From a virus: a stretch of DNA of 64,000 nucleotides. The DNA is taken from positions 1 through 64,000 of the IMG/VR virus record IMGVR_UViG_3300005836_000042; one strand, written 5' to 3'. Both the position numbers and the translations under genes were made by a program. Positions 33,901 through 42,653 of this stretch are shown here, in pieces (position 1 is the stretch's first letter; each line of letters opens with the position of its first letter). The notes beneath the pieces are model-generated. The model saw only the letters and a list, made by a program, of their open reading frames with translations. It made no database searches and was not told where the DNA came from.

Positions 33901-36900
33901 GTCGCGCGCTTGCGGGCGCCCGCGCAAGGAAAGAGGACGCGCGGGCCGGGCGGGTTCGAGCCGATCCAGCCTCGTGGTGATGTCAAGCACATTCGCTACA
34001 AGGGGCCGGGCGATACCTACATCTCCTTCATCGAGAACGAAGGGATCGCGGGGGTGGAGAAGTTCAACCCCGACGACTTGGCAGGGGTGCGGGAAGCGCT
34101 TTCCCGGCTGCGGGAGGACTCCGACGTTCGCATCATCGACGCTGGTGAAGTCCCGAACAAGGCTCTGGACGTTCTGCTGAATCCAGAGGATGGAAAGCTC
34201 CCGGCGTTCATCGAGGACCCCGATGCTCCTGAGGGAGTGGACCGGCTGATCCGGATCGGAGCCGAGCAGAACCGCATCGCGGAGATGGCAGCGCGGGATG
34301 CGTACGGGATCCCCACCAGCTGGGAGACGCGGCTCCGGGCGGCTGACCCGGATACGTGGGCAGATGCGTGGGGGGATGAAGCTCGGGAGCACCTCGATGA
34401 CGCGCGCGGGCCGATGCTGCAGATCAAGGTTCAGCTGGAGAAGTTGGGGATCAAGGGCACCGACCTGAACCAGCCAGTCAAGCTGATTGGCTATGGGCGC
34501 TACCACAACGTCTATGAGATCCCTGGTGCGAAGGACGCTGATGGGCATGGGCTCGTCCTCAGGGTGGGAGCACTCCCGGACATGCCGCTGCCCAAGCCTG
34601 AGCAGCGGGCGTTGGTGATCCCCACCATCGAGAAGGGCGTGCTGTTCATCAACAGCGCCAGCGGCGAGCCGATCCATTACACGGTCCACCCGAAGGTGGA
34701 GGCGCTGGGGGCTGAGCTGGGGAAGTACCCTCTGTCGCAGATCGACAAGGAGGGGCGCGCGAGCGCGATGCTCGAAGCGGTCACTCCTGGGTCGCAGAAG
34801 GAGCCCTTCCATCCTGGGGCGGAAGCCGAGGCCGAAGCCTATGCGGTGCTCTACGACTGGCTCCCGCAGGGAGTCACGCTGCAGGAGTTCCTGAGCGATG
34901 CGGCTACGCTGCTTGGGAAGGCTGCTTCCAGTGGGCTGGACGTAGCGAACGACGTCGTCTCCTACGAGCCGCATGGGGAGCTGATCGGGGGGATCCGGGC
35001 GCAGCAGTTCGCCTACATGCCGGTGAAGGCTCTCGACACGCAGGGAGTCGGCAGGGTCATCAACGGCAAGGCCCATCAGCTCGTCGCGATCGACAAGGGA
35101 CTCCTGACACCTTGGGGGGCTGAGGCCAAGGCAGACCCGTTGTGGGGTCAGATGCAGGAGGGGAACCGCATCGCAGCGTCGAGGACCCTCCCAGACAGCA
35201 GGCTCACGCTGGAGGAGAACGCTCGCAAGCATCTCCACTACGACGAGGACGCACGGGATGCGGTCGAGATCGACGAGGGGTTGGTAAGCGCAAACCACGA
35301 TCGGATGGCCAGCCAGGGGTTCGTCGATCGGCACGGCGAGCTGGGTGTAGGCGCAGCCAGAGCGCTGCGGGATGTCGTGGATGATCTGACGCGGACGATC
35401 AATGCCACGCTTGGAGAGGGCGATGCTCCGCTTGCGGTCGGCTTCAAGGGGCTGACGTCCAGTCCGTTCCTCCGGGGGCTGTACCACGAGGTGCCGGGCG
35501 AGGAACGAGCGCACATCTACGCCAACGTCGTGGAGGCGGTGAACGGATCTCACGGCAACTACGAGAGAGCCGTCGACGACCTGGTCTACGCGATGGTTCA
35601 CGAGGTCGCCCACAACAAGTCGAAGGGTCATGGATCCTCCTTCCAGACGTGGGAAGAGTACGTTCGTCACCACATCGAGGCGTCGAAGAAGATCGATCAA
35701 TACCGGGAGATGGTGAAGAAGGGCTTCACCAAGGAGGACTATCACGCGATTGCTGACGAGCTAGTCCCCGAGTTCCAGCGGCTGAGGAGGGCGAATGGCA
35801 ATCAGCGACGAGCAAGCTGGCGGGAAGCTGCCCCTGTCGAGGGAGTACCTGCTGGGGGTGTTGAGGGCCGCGCTCCGCCCCTCGCGAATCGACCCGGACG
35901 AGCTACGGAAGGTGCTGCGCTTGATCTCGCAGGCGGGGTTGAACCCGGTGGAGCTGTACCGGGAGGCGGTGAAGGAGCGCCCGGAGGGGTACGACCCGCC
36001 ACCGTTGCTGGCGAGCCTCCTGCCTCGGGATTTGCCGAAGCAAAAGCAGCTCGACCTGCAGCTGGGGGAGACCCTCTCCAAGAGATCAAGCAGCGAATAG
36101 CTGAGTACGGCTCCTCTCCGACGAGTGAGGAGAAGGCCAAGAACCTGTTGTCCGCGATGATGGAGGCGCACCAGAGGTCTGGCGGAGGTGCTCCGACGCA
36201 CGACGCAGTGTTCAACTGGGCCTACCAGCTGGCGGGTGATCTGGTCAAGGTGATGCACCCGAATGATCTGGAAGCTCGTGCAAGGAGCCTGCCCTACCCC
36301 AGGAAGCCCGATCAGATGCACGGCGTCGTGAACATGCTCCACAACGTCGACCTTCCTGTGGAGACGAAGGCGCGGATCCAGATCACGGGTGAGCTGACGA
36401 AAGGCTTGTGGCCAGCAGACCATCCGCAGCGCTGGGACCAGGTCGAGAAGGAGATGCACGATGTTCTGGGGCTTTACACCCCGGAGCAGTGGGCACAGCA
36501 CTACCGCAACCAGAAGGGTGGTCCGACCGCGAAGGACGTCCTGATCATGCGGCAGGTTGCTGACGAGCTGTACCGCAACGTGACCAGGGCGGAAGAGCAG
36601 CTCTACCACGAGCTGGCGACGAACAAGAACCTGACGCCTGAGCGTCTGGAGGAGCTGCAGCAGGCTGTGAACAAGGCCACCGGCAGCGTCGTCGAGGGGA
36701 TGCTGATGCTGACCGGCGGACAGGCCAAGGCTGGTCGGGCGCTCGCCATTCATAGGAAGGACATCCGGGCGCTCGACCCGCAGATCGCCTTCCAGCAGGA
36801 TCTTAGGGCGGCGCTCCGGGAGCGGACCCAGAGTCGGTGGAAGAACGACCCCAAGAAAGCAGAGCAGGTGGCGAACGACCTGTACGCCCGGTTCATGGCC

Positions 36901-38799
36901 GAGCGGACGTCGCAGAACCCGGATTGGGGAGCGTTCCAAGAGGCCTACCGTGCGGCGATGGGCTCGCACGTCTGGCCCGACAAGATCCTGGAGTGGTACA
37001 AGGGAGGTCTGCTGGGGTGGCCCTCGCGGGTTGCGAACATGGCCAGCAACTCCCTGCTGCGGGGCGTGCGTCTTGTGGAGGACGCCATCGCCGGAGGTCT
37101 GGACGCTACGGCCAGCAAGCTGTTTGGAAAGGAGCGGGAGATCTACGTCAGTGAGGGAGCAGTCTCGCTGCTGGCGCACAGGCGGGCGTTCGCTGAGGCT
37201 GTCCCCAAGTGGTGGCAGGAGATGAAGCGCCACATGATGCTCCAGCCCGACGATCTCAGCCGGGCGTTGGAGAAGGGTTCGATGATGGAGGACTTGCTGC
37301 AGGGAAGTGGCGCGATCCCTGGCAGGACAGGCGAGTTCATCAGGTTCCACCTCAAGGGCATGGGCGCCGACGACGCGCTGGCGAAGCACTTCATTCGGAC
37401 CGACTCGATGTACCGGCAGGTCTACCGCAAGCTCAGGGCAGGAGACAAGCAGTTCCAGCGACTGGGCAACGAGAGCTATGCGCAGGCGACTGAGCGGATC
37501 GTCAGCGACCTGAAGGCCAACTGGCGAGAGGCGCTGAACGGGGCACCGCAGTACGACTACAACAAGATTCGGATGTTCGAGCCGATTCTGAAGGAAGCCG
37601 AGGTAGCGGCGCGACGGGAGACCTTCCAGGCGGAGCTGGGTGGGACAGGCAAGTCAGGAGCGACCTTCCTGAGGAACAACCCCATCTTCCAGCTGTTCAT
37701 TCCCTTCTACCGGACGCCGATCAACATCACGAAGGAGACGTTGGTCCGGACCCCATTGGGTTTCTTGAACACGGCGCGCAACTGGAAGGACATGACCCCG
37801 GCACAGCGGACTGGCGAGCTGTCCCGCAATATCACCGGGACGCTGCTGGGCACCGGGGCGCTCGCGTACGCGATGGCAGGCGGGGCGAGCGGAGGAGGAC
37901 CAGTCGACCCTGACGAGAAAGCCATGTTGGAGACGACAGGCTGGCAGCCCTACAGCGTGAAGATCGGGAACCAGTACATGTCCTACCAGCGCCTGGAGCC
38001 GATCGCCAGCGTGCTGGGGGTTGCGGCTGATGCAGCGGAAGCAGTCCGGAACGGAGACTTCCAGAGCGCGCAGACGGGGTTCGTTCGTGTCTTGCAAAGC
38101 CTGGGAGAGAACATCACCAACAAGACCTTCCTGAGTGGGCTCGATGCGCTGTCGAGCGCGATCTCCCATCCGATGCAGTATGGGCCGAGCTTCCTGAAGC
38201 AGATGCAGGCGAGCTTGATCCCGAACTCGATCGGGTTCATTCCGGTCAGCACGCTGGCCAGAGCGCTCGACAGAACCTACCGTCAGACGGAACCCTTCTC
38301 GATGAGCGTCTTCTACGCGAAGCTGCCGTTCCTGAGCACCACGTTGGAGCCGCAGTACGGCCCCAGCGGGGAGGAGCGGCAGCGGCCTGGGACTGCACTG
38401 GAGCAGCTGATCTCGCCTTTCTCCCGGAGGACTCTACAGGAGGGTGCTGCACGGGTGGGAGCGGAAGAAGTAGTGCGGCTGGCAGCGAGCCCCAAGGCCC
38501 CGAGGAAGTATTGGGTCGCTCCTGGCGGGCTTCGGGTAGACTTCGCTCCCGAGGAGCGGAAGGCGATGGCTGTGGCCATGACCGAGGCCACGAAGTTCAT
38601 CGGGGATCGGCTGGTGAAGGACCCCAACTACATCGCGCTTCCGGACAACGAGCTGGACGCAAGGTTCCGCTTCGGCCGGAGGACCAAGGAGCAGGTGATC
38701 AAGGACACCTACTCGCGGTATCGTGATCGCGTCATGCAGCAGATCAAGCCCAAGCTGGTGCAACGAGCGAAGAAGAAGCTCTCCGAGCGAGGGACCTGA
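30997..38799 (+). CDS. Giant polyvalent-type internal virion protein, 2600 aa, with zincin motif and LPD38-like end
   Basis: GTG at 30997 follows a GAGG SD. Residues about 1-330 are Ala-rich helices. Residues about 370-600 are a Pro/Glu-rich linker in which LPE(D/S)AVSLVAEPIVE recurs. Residues 610-1100 are mostly helical. Around 1160 is a glycine-loop-like segment (LIGYGRYHNVYEI, with LVLRVG downstream) recalling a protein-kinase N-lobe. A zinc-peptidase-like motif HEVAH (1535-1539) is followed by GHGSSF. The C-terminal region (about 2220-2600, NNPIFQLFIPFYRTP, then TGTLLGTGALAYAMAGGASG) matches what is described for large polyvalent protein-associated domain 38. Proteins of this kind are thought to enter the host with the DNA and counter its defences. 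Confidence 0.8.
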   Translation: MGSLPPDVRKILEEQGIIPPEQEAPEDRGTQLLKELGLAPEPTETSIFQPIRTAFGATQGVGGKALGVLAPEAYAAAEAELRKNLGVTEQSPWYKQVEASPGLGDVGAQLVPESVRQSRLGTALGPVGRLAGNIAGDPTTYTPWALGKLSSGIVAGIPEAAAVAERAAQAEATRRAFIGPLTKTMEVAQNVDRANDARAVVEAVRANASPLTRRVFTAGNVIQSAEPYALGTAAALAYGPEALKSAYEGWKQVAQGITEQPVLDTAAEAANATLLTALTAMMGHGLISTGEAMIRLRRHLAEQQPAVERAINEVGGRIEQAVEAATPKPPENLTQTRDWLAEGEAMLRQREADQGLAARRLAEADRVVPPERPKPPVPEEPPVLPEDAVSLVAEPIVERGQLPAEVETFLKEPGNQNSVMLQKRFKVGRTQAERWLDTFQKNAPILPESAVTAVEGEPLVPATLAPRERPRPRAPREPVLPESAVSLVAEPIVEEPVRAPEAPPSTLPAAERPGGLTPEKTAPEVTEPQASTEPVLEAKPPGQEPTPQQAEPTPAPTGPEAPPEPAAAAPVVEEPPRPAPEAPAAATEPPKPEDRENAVQYLLKQGDDELAREPAVARVLRSIFGLGSRKRETETDMRMQAAASEVLETPEKRAKLLARVQAIIEKAQKVGEEVDPKAIQNEVAGFIRREAREKQPGRRVEDRAQLQEQAAVEAAEGKRPEGKMETPKARSPHHYDYLNEQLRAPGSPLQKAGLKSVSELVEALRPQLEAGKFPAGWVQSFADYVAARDKGATHADAVKAAMDAQNARGGKWSSPQAAANALNRIGSRAGELLREQWGGEKPVQVEGRRAPTPQELDELGRDRLDIISHIENAVRTGNKEELSAGLGAWLAHVERRKVFDLKRDYTFMRPLKTIADQLNALGDGPKIPASAYKNATQLAEAIARNRGIVIKELKPRVEEKLAPARAAEVARLRAPAQGKRTRGPGGFEPIQPRGDVKHIRYKGPGDTYISFIENEGIAGVEKFNPDDLAGVREALSRLREDSDVRIIDAGEVPNKALDVLLNPEDGKLPAFIEDPDAPEGVDRLIRIGAEQNRIAEMAARDAYGIPTSWETRLRAADPDTWADAWGDEAREHLDDARGPMLQIKVQLEKLGIKGTDLNQPVKLIGYGRYHNVYEIPGAKDADGHGLVLRVGALPDMPLPKPEQRALVIPTIEKGVLFINSASGEPIHYTVHPKVEALGAELGKYPLSQIDKEGRASAMLEAVTPGSQKEPFHPGAEAEAEAYAVLYDWLPQGVTLQEFLSDAATLLGKAASSGLDVANDVVSYEPHGELIGGIRAQQFAYMPVKALDTQGVGRVINGKAHQLVAIDKGLLTPWGAEAKADPLWGQMQEGNRIAASRTLPDSRLTLEENARKHLHYDEDARDAVEIDEGLVSANHDRMASQGFVDRHGELGVGAARALRDVVDDLTRTINATLGEGDAPLAVGFKGLTSSPFLRGLYHEVPGEERAHIYANVVEAVNGSHGNYERAVDDLVYAMVHEVAHNKSKGHGSSFQTWEEYVRHHIEASKKIDQYREMVKKGFTKEDYHAIADELVPEFQRLRRANGNQRRASWREAAPVEGVPAGGVEGRAPPLANRPGRATEGAALDLAGGVEPGGAVPGGGEGAPGGVRPATVAGEPPASGFAEAKAARPAAGGDPLQEIKQRIAEYGSSPTSEEKAKNLLSAMMEAHQRSGGGAPTHDAVFNWAYQLAGDLVKVMHPNDLEARARSLPYPRKPDQMHGVVNMLHNVDLPVETKARIQITGELTKGLWPADHPQRWDQVEKEMHDVLGLYTPEQWAQHYRNQKGGPTAKDVLIMRQVADELYRNVTRAEEQLYHELATNKNLTPERLEELQQAVNKATGSVVEGMLMLTGGQAKAGRALAIHRKDIRALDPQIAFQQDLRAALRERTQSRWKNDPKKAEQVANDLYARFMAERTSQNPDWGAFQEAYRAAMGSHVWPDKILEWYKGGLLGWPSRVANMASNSLLRGVRLVEDAIAGGLDATASKLFGKEREIYVSEGAVSLLAHRRAFAEAVPKWWQEMKRHMMLQPDDLSRALEKGSMMEDLLQGSGAIPGRTGEFIRFHLKGMGADDALAKHFIRTDSMYRQVYRKLRAGDKQFQRLGNESYAQATERIVSDLKANWREALNGAPQYDYNKIRMFEPILKEAEVAARRETFQAELGGTGKSGATFLRNNPIFQLFIPFYRTPINITKETLVRTPLGFLNTARNWKDMTPAQRTGELSRNITGTLLGTGALAYAMAGGASGGGPVDPDEKAMLETTGWQPYSVKIGNQYMSYQRLEPIASVLGVAADAAEAVRNGDFQSAQTGFVRVLQSLGENITNKTFLSGLDALSSAISHPMQYGPSFLKQMQASLIPNSIGFIPVSTLARALDRTYRQTEPFSMSVFYAKLPFLSTTLEPQYGPSGEERQRPGTALEQLISPFSRRTLQEGAARVGAEEVVRLAASPKAPRKYWVAPGGLRVDFAPEERKAMAVAMTEATKFIGDRLVKDPNYIALPDNELDARFRFGRRTKEQVIKDTYSRYRDRVMQQIKPKLVQRAKKKLSERGT

Positions 38800-39170
38800 T
38801 GGCCACGGGGAGGAGGTTCCTGGGAGGGCAGATCCGGCTGGCCCAGCGCTCGTGGGCCGACGTCGCTCCGGAGCTGGAGTTCTTCCTTGCGCGGCTCTGG
38901 GACAGCGAGGCGAACGGCATCCCTGCCGGGTTCAACAACATCGACCCGGAGGACATCCAAGCAGGGGTCGCAGCGGATCCAGGGGAGGAGTCAAGCGGCT
39001 GGGCGGCTGCGAACCACCAGCATGCTGTGCTCACGGACATCCCGGTTCCAGTGGGGTTCGTCCTCGATGCAGGCACCAGCTCGGCACTCTCGCGAGCCGA
39101 CCACGTCCATACCATTGCACAGGAAGTCCTCGACGAGATCCTTGCCTTCGCATTTCTGGGGTATCGGTAG
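38799..39170 (+). CDS. Structural-region protein, 123 aa
   Basis: TGATG couples it to the giant gene. The second half has paired His motifs (ANHQHAVLTD and ADHVHTIAQE) in a beta-rich context. HxH-type pairs are common in phage tail fibres, where they bind metal on the trimer axis. This suggests a short fibre or a tail-to-fibre connector. Confidence 0.55.
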   Translation: MATGRRFLGGQIRLAQRSWADVAPELEFFLARLWDSEANGIPAGFNNIDPEDIQAGVAADPGEESSGWAAANHQHAVLTDIPVPVGFVLDAGTSSALSRADHVHTIAQEVLDEILAFAFLGYR

Positions 39171-39503
39171 ATGGCCTTCCAGTACAGCAGTCTCTACGAC
39201 GGTCAGCTCCCCAACGCCAAGGCCACGCTCTACACCTCGGTTGGGGAGACTTCGGTCCAGCAGATCACTCTCGTGGAGACGGGACTGTCAGCGCGGACGG
39301 TCAACATCTACCTGAAGCGGAACGCCAGCTCATCGAGGAGGCTGATCCCCAAGGATCTCCCGATGGATGGGAGCGATCCCACGACGGCGGCGGTGGTGGA
39401 GTGTCTCGATGCTCCCTTGGAGATGTCGGCTGGTGACGTGATCGAGGGAGACGCGGATACGGCAGCGGTGATCGACTGCACGATCACGGGGGCCAAGCGA
39501 TGA
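39171..39503 (+). CDS. Small tail-associated protein, 110 aa
   Basis: The beta-rich sequence (ATLYTSVGETSVQQITLVET, then ARTVNIYLKRN, then EMSAGDVIEGDADTAAVIDC) resembles a small jelly-roll or receptor-proximal domain often encoded next to fibres. It overlaps the fibre gene start by ATGA. Function inferred from position. Confidence 0.55.
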   Translation: MAFQYSSLYDGQLPNAKATLYTSVGETSVQQITLVETGLSARTVNIYLKRNASSSRRLIPKDLPMDGSDPTTAAVVECLDAPLEMSAGDVIEGDADTAAVIDCTITGAKR

Positions 39504-41602
39504 AGGCTTACAACCTCAAGGGCGCGCAGCTCATCACCGGGGCTGGTGGCGGTGGTGGTGGGTCGTTCTCTGCTGGGATGTCGAACCTTGGCAACACCGG
39601 TGGCACAAGCGGGATGGTCAGCGACAGGCTTGTCCTTGTCGGCAGCAACAACATCACCCTCTCGCAGTCGGTCAACGCTGGCTCGGCCACAGTGTCGATC
39701 TTCGGCCCGAGCGGCGGAGGGTTGACCAACATCAACATCTCCGCAGGCACGACGAGCAACAACCTCTCGAATCTCGTCTTCTCGAACTCGAATGGGCTGA
39801 GCTTCGGGTTGAACGGCAGCACGATCACGGGGAGTCACAACGGACTCACGAGCCAGTCGAACCAAGCCTTCTCCGCTGGTGGGGTGTCGAGCGCCTTCGA
39901 GACCCTGGTGTTTCAGGACTCCAACGGGATCAGCTTCAGCAACAACGTGGGGTCGATCCGCCTCACTCATGAGCTGCAGTTCACCTCGAACACCTCTGTC
40001 ATCACCTCCAACGCGCTGCACTCAAGCGCTGCTCGCGTCATCAACATCGTCGCCGCTACCAACAACACGGGAGGCGGGACGGCATCGCTGAGCAGCAACG
40101 TCAGCTTCTCGGCGGCGAACGGTCTGACCTTCTACACCTCTGCGGGAAACGCCATCGTCGGCAGCTACAGTGTGCCGACCGTGACCAACTCCTCGATGAC
40201 GGTGTCGGATGCTGCGACCAGCGGGACGCTCGCGCGGCTGGCCTTCACCAATCTCAACGGGGTGACCCTCTCGCTCTCGACTGGGGCGGGCGGCTCCCAC
40301 ACCATCGTCGGATCACACAACGCCCTGACCAGCCAGAGCAACCAAGCCTTCTCAGCAGGAGCTGCATCCAGTGCGTTCCAGACTCTCGTCTTCCAAGACT
40401 CGAACGGGATCTCCTTCTCGAACAACGCTGGGTCGATCAGGCTGACGCACGGGCTCATGTTCAGCAGCCAGAGCGTGATGAGCGTCTACGCTGTCAGCAA
40501 CACGACGCAGAGCAGCAGCGGGACGGTGCCATTCTCGGCGCATAGCTTTGCTGGAGCCGGGGTCGCCTTGGTCGGCGTGAGCAATGGTTCGGTGGTGATC
40601 TCGGTCCCGGCTGGTGGCGGTGGGTTGACCAACATCAACGTGTCTGCCGGGACCACCAGCAACAACCTCTCCAACGTGGTCTTCAGCAACTCGAATGGCG
40701 TGAGCTTTGGGCTCAACGGCTCGACCATCACGGCGAGCGTCAACGCGGGCGCAGGCGGAGTCGCGGTTGGAGTCTCCACAGGTGGTCACACCGCAGGCAA
40801 CACCGGGACCTTCTCCTCAGGAACCATCGTCCTGGCTGGGTCCAGCTCGCTGACTCTTAGCCAGAGCACGGGTGGGGCGGGCGTCCACACGATCTGGCTG
40901 CAGCCCGCGATGAGCCAGCTCACGGCTGGGGCGAACATCACGTTGAGCACCACAGGCTCTACGATCTCGATCATCGGGGCAGGTGGCGGGGGAGCGACGG
41001 TTGGCGGCTATCACCCCTACGACGACTTTGTTCAGGTCGTGGGTCAGGTTGGGCAGGGAACGCTTCAGGTCGATCCTCAGGTGCTGCCCAACGTCTCCTT
41101 CGACCGACTCGTCTTCTACCTGCAGCACTCCAACGCCACCAACTCCTCGGGCTCGCAGACGCTCAGCTTCTGGGTCGGTCTCTACACCCGAACCTCCAAC
41201 TCCCTCTCGCGCTACACCTCGTGGAGCGTTTCGACAGCGCTGACGCAGTCTGGGACGGTGGGGAGCTACTCGCTCTACTCGGGAGGCAGGGCGTTCCCGC
41301 TGACCTTGGCTGCTGCTACCTCCATTTCCGGTGACCGCTACTGGATCGCCTTCCTCTCTCGAACCACGAGCGGTGGAGCAAACGCCAGCTTCTCGAACTA
41401 TCTCATCAGCAACATCAACTCGCAGTACACCGGGCTCTTTGGAGCTGCGAGCAATGCCTCGATGCAGCCGAAGCTCGGACAGGGGTACTACTCAGCAACG
41501 ACAAGCGGAATGCCGAACGCGATTGCATTCGCTGATCTCCAGGGGACCAACTCGGCAGCACGCAGGTTCCCGGTCGTTGGATTCGGGACGAGCACCTACT
41601 GA
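39500..41602 (+). CDS. Repeat-built tail fibre, 700 aa
   Basis: The first 490 residues are Ser/Asn/Gly/Thr-rich beta repeats. Two unit types alternate: LTNIN-x-SAGTTSNNLSN-x-VFSNSNG (twice) and LTSQSNQAFSAG-x2-SSAF-x-TLVFQDSNG (twice), plus diverged forms, all suited to a trimeric beta-prism shaft. The C-terminal 200 residues (YHPYDDFVQVVGQVGQGTLQ and on) change composition and contain aromatic strands, fitting a receptor-binding head. The repeats are visible at DNA level and would allow length change by recombination. Confidence 0.8.
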   Translation: MKAYNLKGAQLITGAGGGGGGSFSAGMSNLGNTGGTSGMVSDRLVLVGSNNITLSQSVNAGSATVSIFGPSGGGLTNINISAGTTSNNLSNLVFSNSNGLSFGLNGSTITGSHNGLTSQSNQAFSAGGVSSAFETLVFQDSNGISFSNNVGSIRLTHELQFTSNTSVITSNALHSSAARVINIVAATNNTGGGTASLSSNVSFSAANGLTFYTSAGNAIVGSYSVPTVTNSSMTVSDAATSGTLARLAFTNLNGVTLSLSTGAGGSHTIVGSHNALTSQSNQAFSAGAASSAFQTLVFQDSNGISFSNNAGSIRLTHGLMFSSQSVMSVYAVSNTTQSSSGTVPFSAHSFAGAGVALVGVSNGSVVISVPAGGGGLTNINVSAGTTSNNLSNVVFSNSNGVSFGLNGSTITASVNAGAGGVAVGVSTGGHTAGNTGTFSSGTIVLAGSSSLTLSQSTGGAGVHTIWLQPAMSQLTAGANITLSTTGSTISIIGAGGGGATVGGYHPYDDFVQVVGQVGQGTLQVDPQVLPNVSFDRLVFYLQHSNATNSSGSQTLSFWVGLYTRTSNSLSRYTSWSVSTALTQSGTVGSYSLYSGGRAFPLTLAAATSISGDRYWIAFLSRTTSGGANASFSNYLISNINSQYTGLFGAASNASMQPKLGQGYYSATTSGMPNAIAFADLQGTNSAARRFPVVGFGTSTY
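39722..40732 (+). repeat. In-frame repeats in the tail fibre gene
   Basis: Unit A lies at 39722-39829 and 40625-40732; unit B at 39833-39970 and 40313-40450. The copies encode nearly identical 36- and 46-residue blocks. The A-B order of the first pair is reversed in the second (B then A), so the array is not a simple tandem duplication. Confidence 0.75.
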
Positions 41603-41964
41603 TGGCCAACATCATCAGCGGCACGGTGATCGTGCCCTCGGGGACCAACGAGAGCCCGGTGGGGCACGTTCCGCCTGACGCCAATAGTGCCGAGCTGCGG
41701 ATGACGCGGCAGAACTGGCCTGCCGCAGGAGTCCTCGTCACTCTCTGGGTGAGCTACGACAACCAGGGAAGTTGGGTGGTCGGCAACCAAGCCCAGATCG
41801 ACCCCGGCGAGCCGAACCCGAAGAACGGGATCCTGGCCGACGCTGTCATCGGGATCGGGTGGAGCACACGCCAGCCGACTCACGCCAAGATCGGCACCGT
41901 GAATCCCTCGGCTCCCTTCCAGTCCACGATAGCGATCACGGTCTTCCGAGATGGCGTACAGTAA
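41602..41964 (+). CDS. Tail-associated beta-rich protein, 120 aa
   Basis: The ATG overlaps the fibre stop (TGATG). The sequence looks like a single beta-sandwich (MTRQNWPAAGVLVTLWVSYD, then STIAITVFRDGVQ). It probably caps or accompanies the fibre. It overlaps the next gene by 14 bases. Confidence 0.55.
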   Translation: MANIISGTVIVPSGTNESPVGHVPPDANSAELRMTRQNWPAAGVLVTLWVSYDNQGSWVVGNQAQIDPGEPNPKNGILADAVIGIGWSTRQPTHAKIGTVNPSAPFQSTIAITVFRDGVQ

Positions 41965-42643
41965 CTCTTGGACGAACTCGACGCCTGCCACATCTCTCGC
42001 GGTGACCGTCTCTCCCACCGCGCACGACGTGCTGCTGTTCTGGGCGGTGGTGGACCTGAGCGGAGAGACGCCGAACCCCTTCACTTGGCCGAGCGGCTTC
42101 AGCGAGATCGTCCGCCAGAACACAACGGGCGACGGTCAGACCCTTGCGGTCGCGATCAAGGCTGATGCATCCGGCTCGGAGACCTCGCTCACGGTGACTT
42201 CCGACCACAACAAGATCGGGGGAGTGGTCGCATTCTCTGGGCGGGACAACGCGAGCCCCCAGGACTTCACGGCAAACGTGACCAACACGAATACGCCCGT
42301 GAGCAGTCCTCTCAGCATAACGTCTGGATCGGTGACGCCCGGGAACGACGACTGCGACTTCTTGGCCGTCTTTGGTGAGGACACGCTCGGGAACCCCGTC
42401 ACCGGTTGCACCTTCTCGACCGCGAGCGGGACGACGGGAGCATGGACGACGCGCCACAACCAGACTGACGGCGGTTTTACGAACGTCTCAGCAGGCACGG
42501 CCAACCAGACGACAGCGGGAGCCGTCACTATCAACGGCAGCGCCACCTACACGGGCACTGCAGACGGTGCCTTGGCTATCATAGGGCTCAAGTCGTCAGG
42601 GGCTCCGCCTGCAGCGATCTACGCCCCCGGCTACTACGTCTGA
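41951..42643 (+). CDS. Tail fibre-associated or receptor-binding protein, 230 aa
   Basis: It is rich in Thr, Ser, Gly and Asn, with alternating strands (LAVTVSPTAHDVLLFWAVVD, then KIGGVVAFSGRDNASP) and a C-terminal GLKSSGAPPAAIYAPGYYV. Similar Thr/Ser-rich proteins with a Gly-Tyr tail commonly lie at the end of fibre clusters. No enzymatic motif seen. Confidence 0.55.
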   Translation: MAYSNSWTNSTPATSLAVTVSPTAHDVLLFWAVVDLSGETPNPFTWPSGFSEIVRQNTTGDGQTLAVAIKADASGSETSLTVTSDHNKIGGVVAFSGRDNASPQDFTANVTNTNTPVSSPLSITSGSVTPGNDDCDFLAVFGEDTLGNPVTGCTFSTASGTTGAWTTRHNQTDGGFTNVSAGTANQTTAGAVTINGSATYTGTADGALAIIGLKSSGAPPAAIYAPGYYV

Positions 42644-42653
42644 GAGAGGAAGA

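Noticed and set aside
33490-37389. Long minus-strand frames inside the giant gene
   Set aside because: Antisense of a G+C-rich coding gene. No motif or SD, and composition is typical of a shadow frame.
30997-38799. Reading the zincin motif in the giant protein as proof of a SprT-type peptidase
   Set aside because: HEVAH with a nearby GHG fits several zincin types. Without alignment the subfamily cannot be named.
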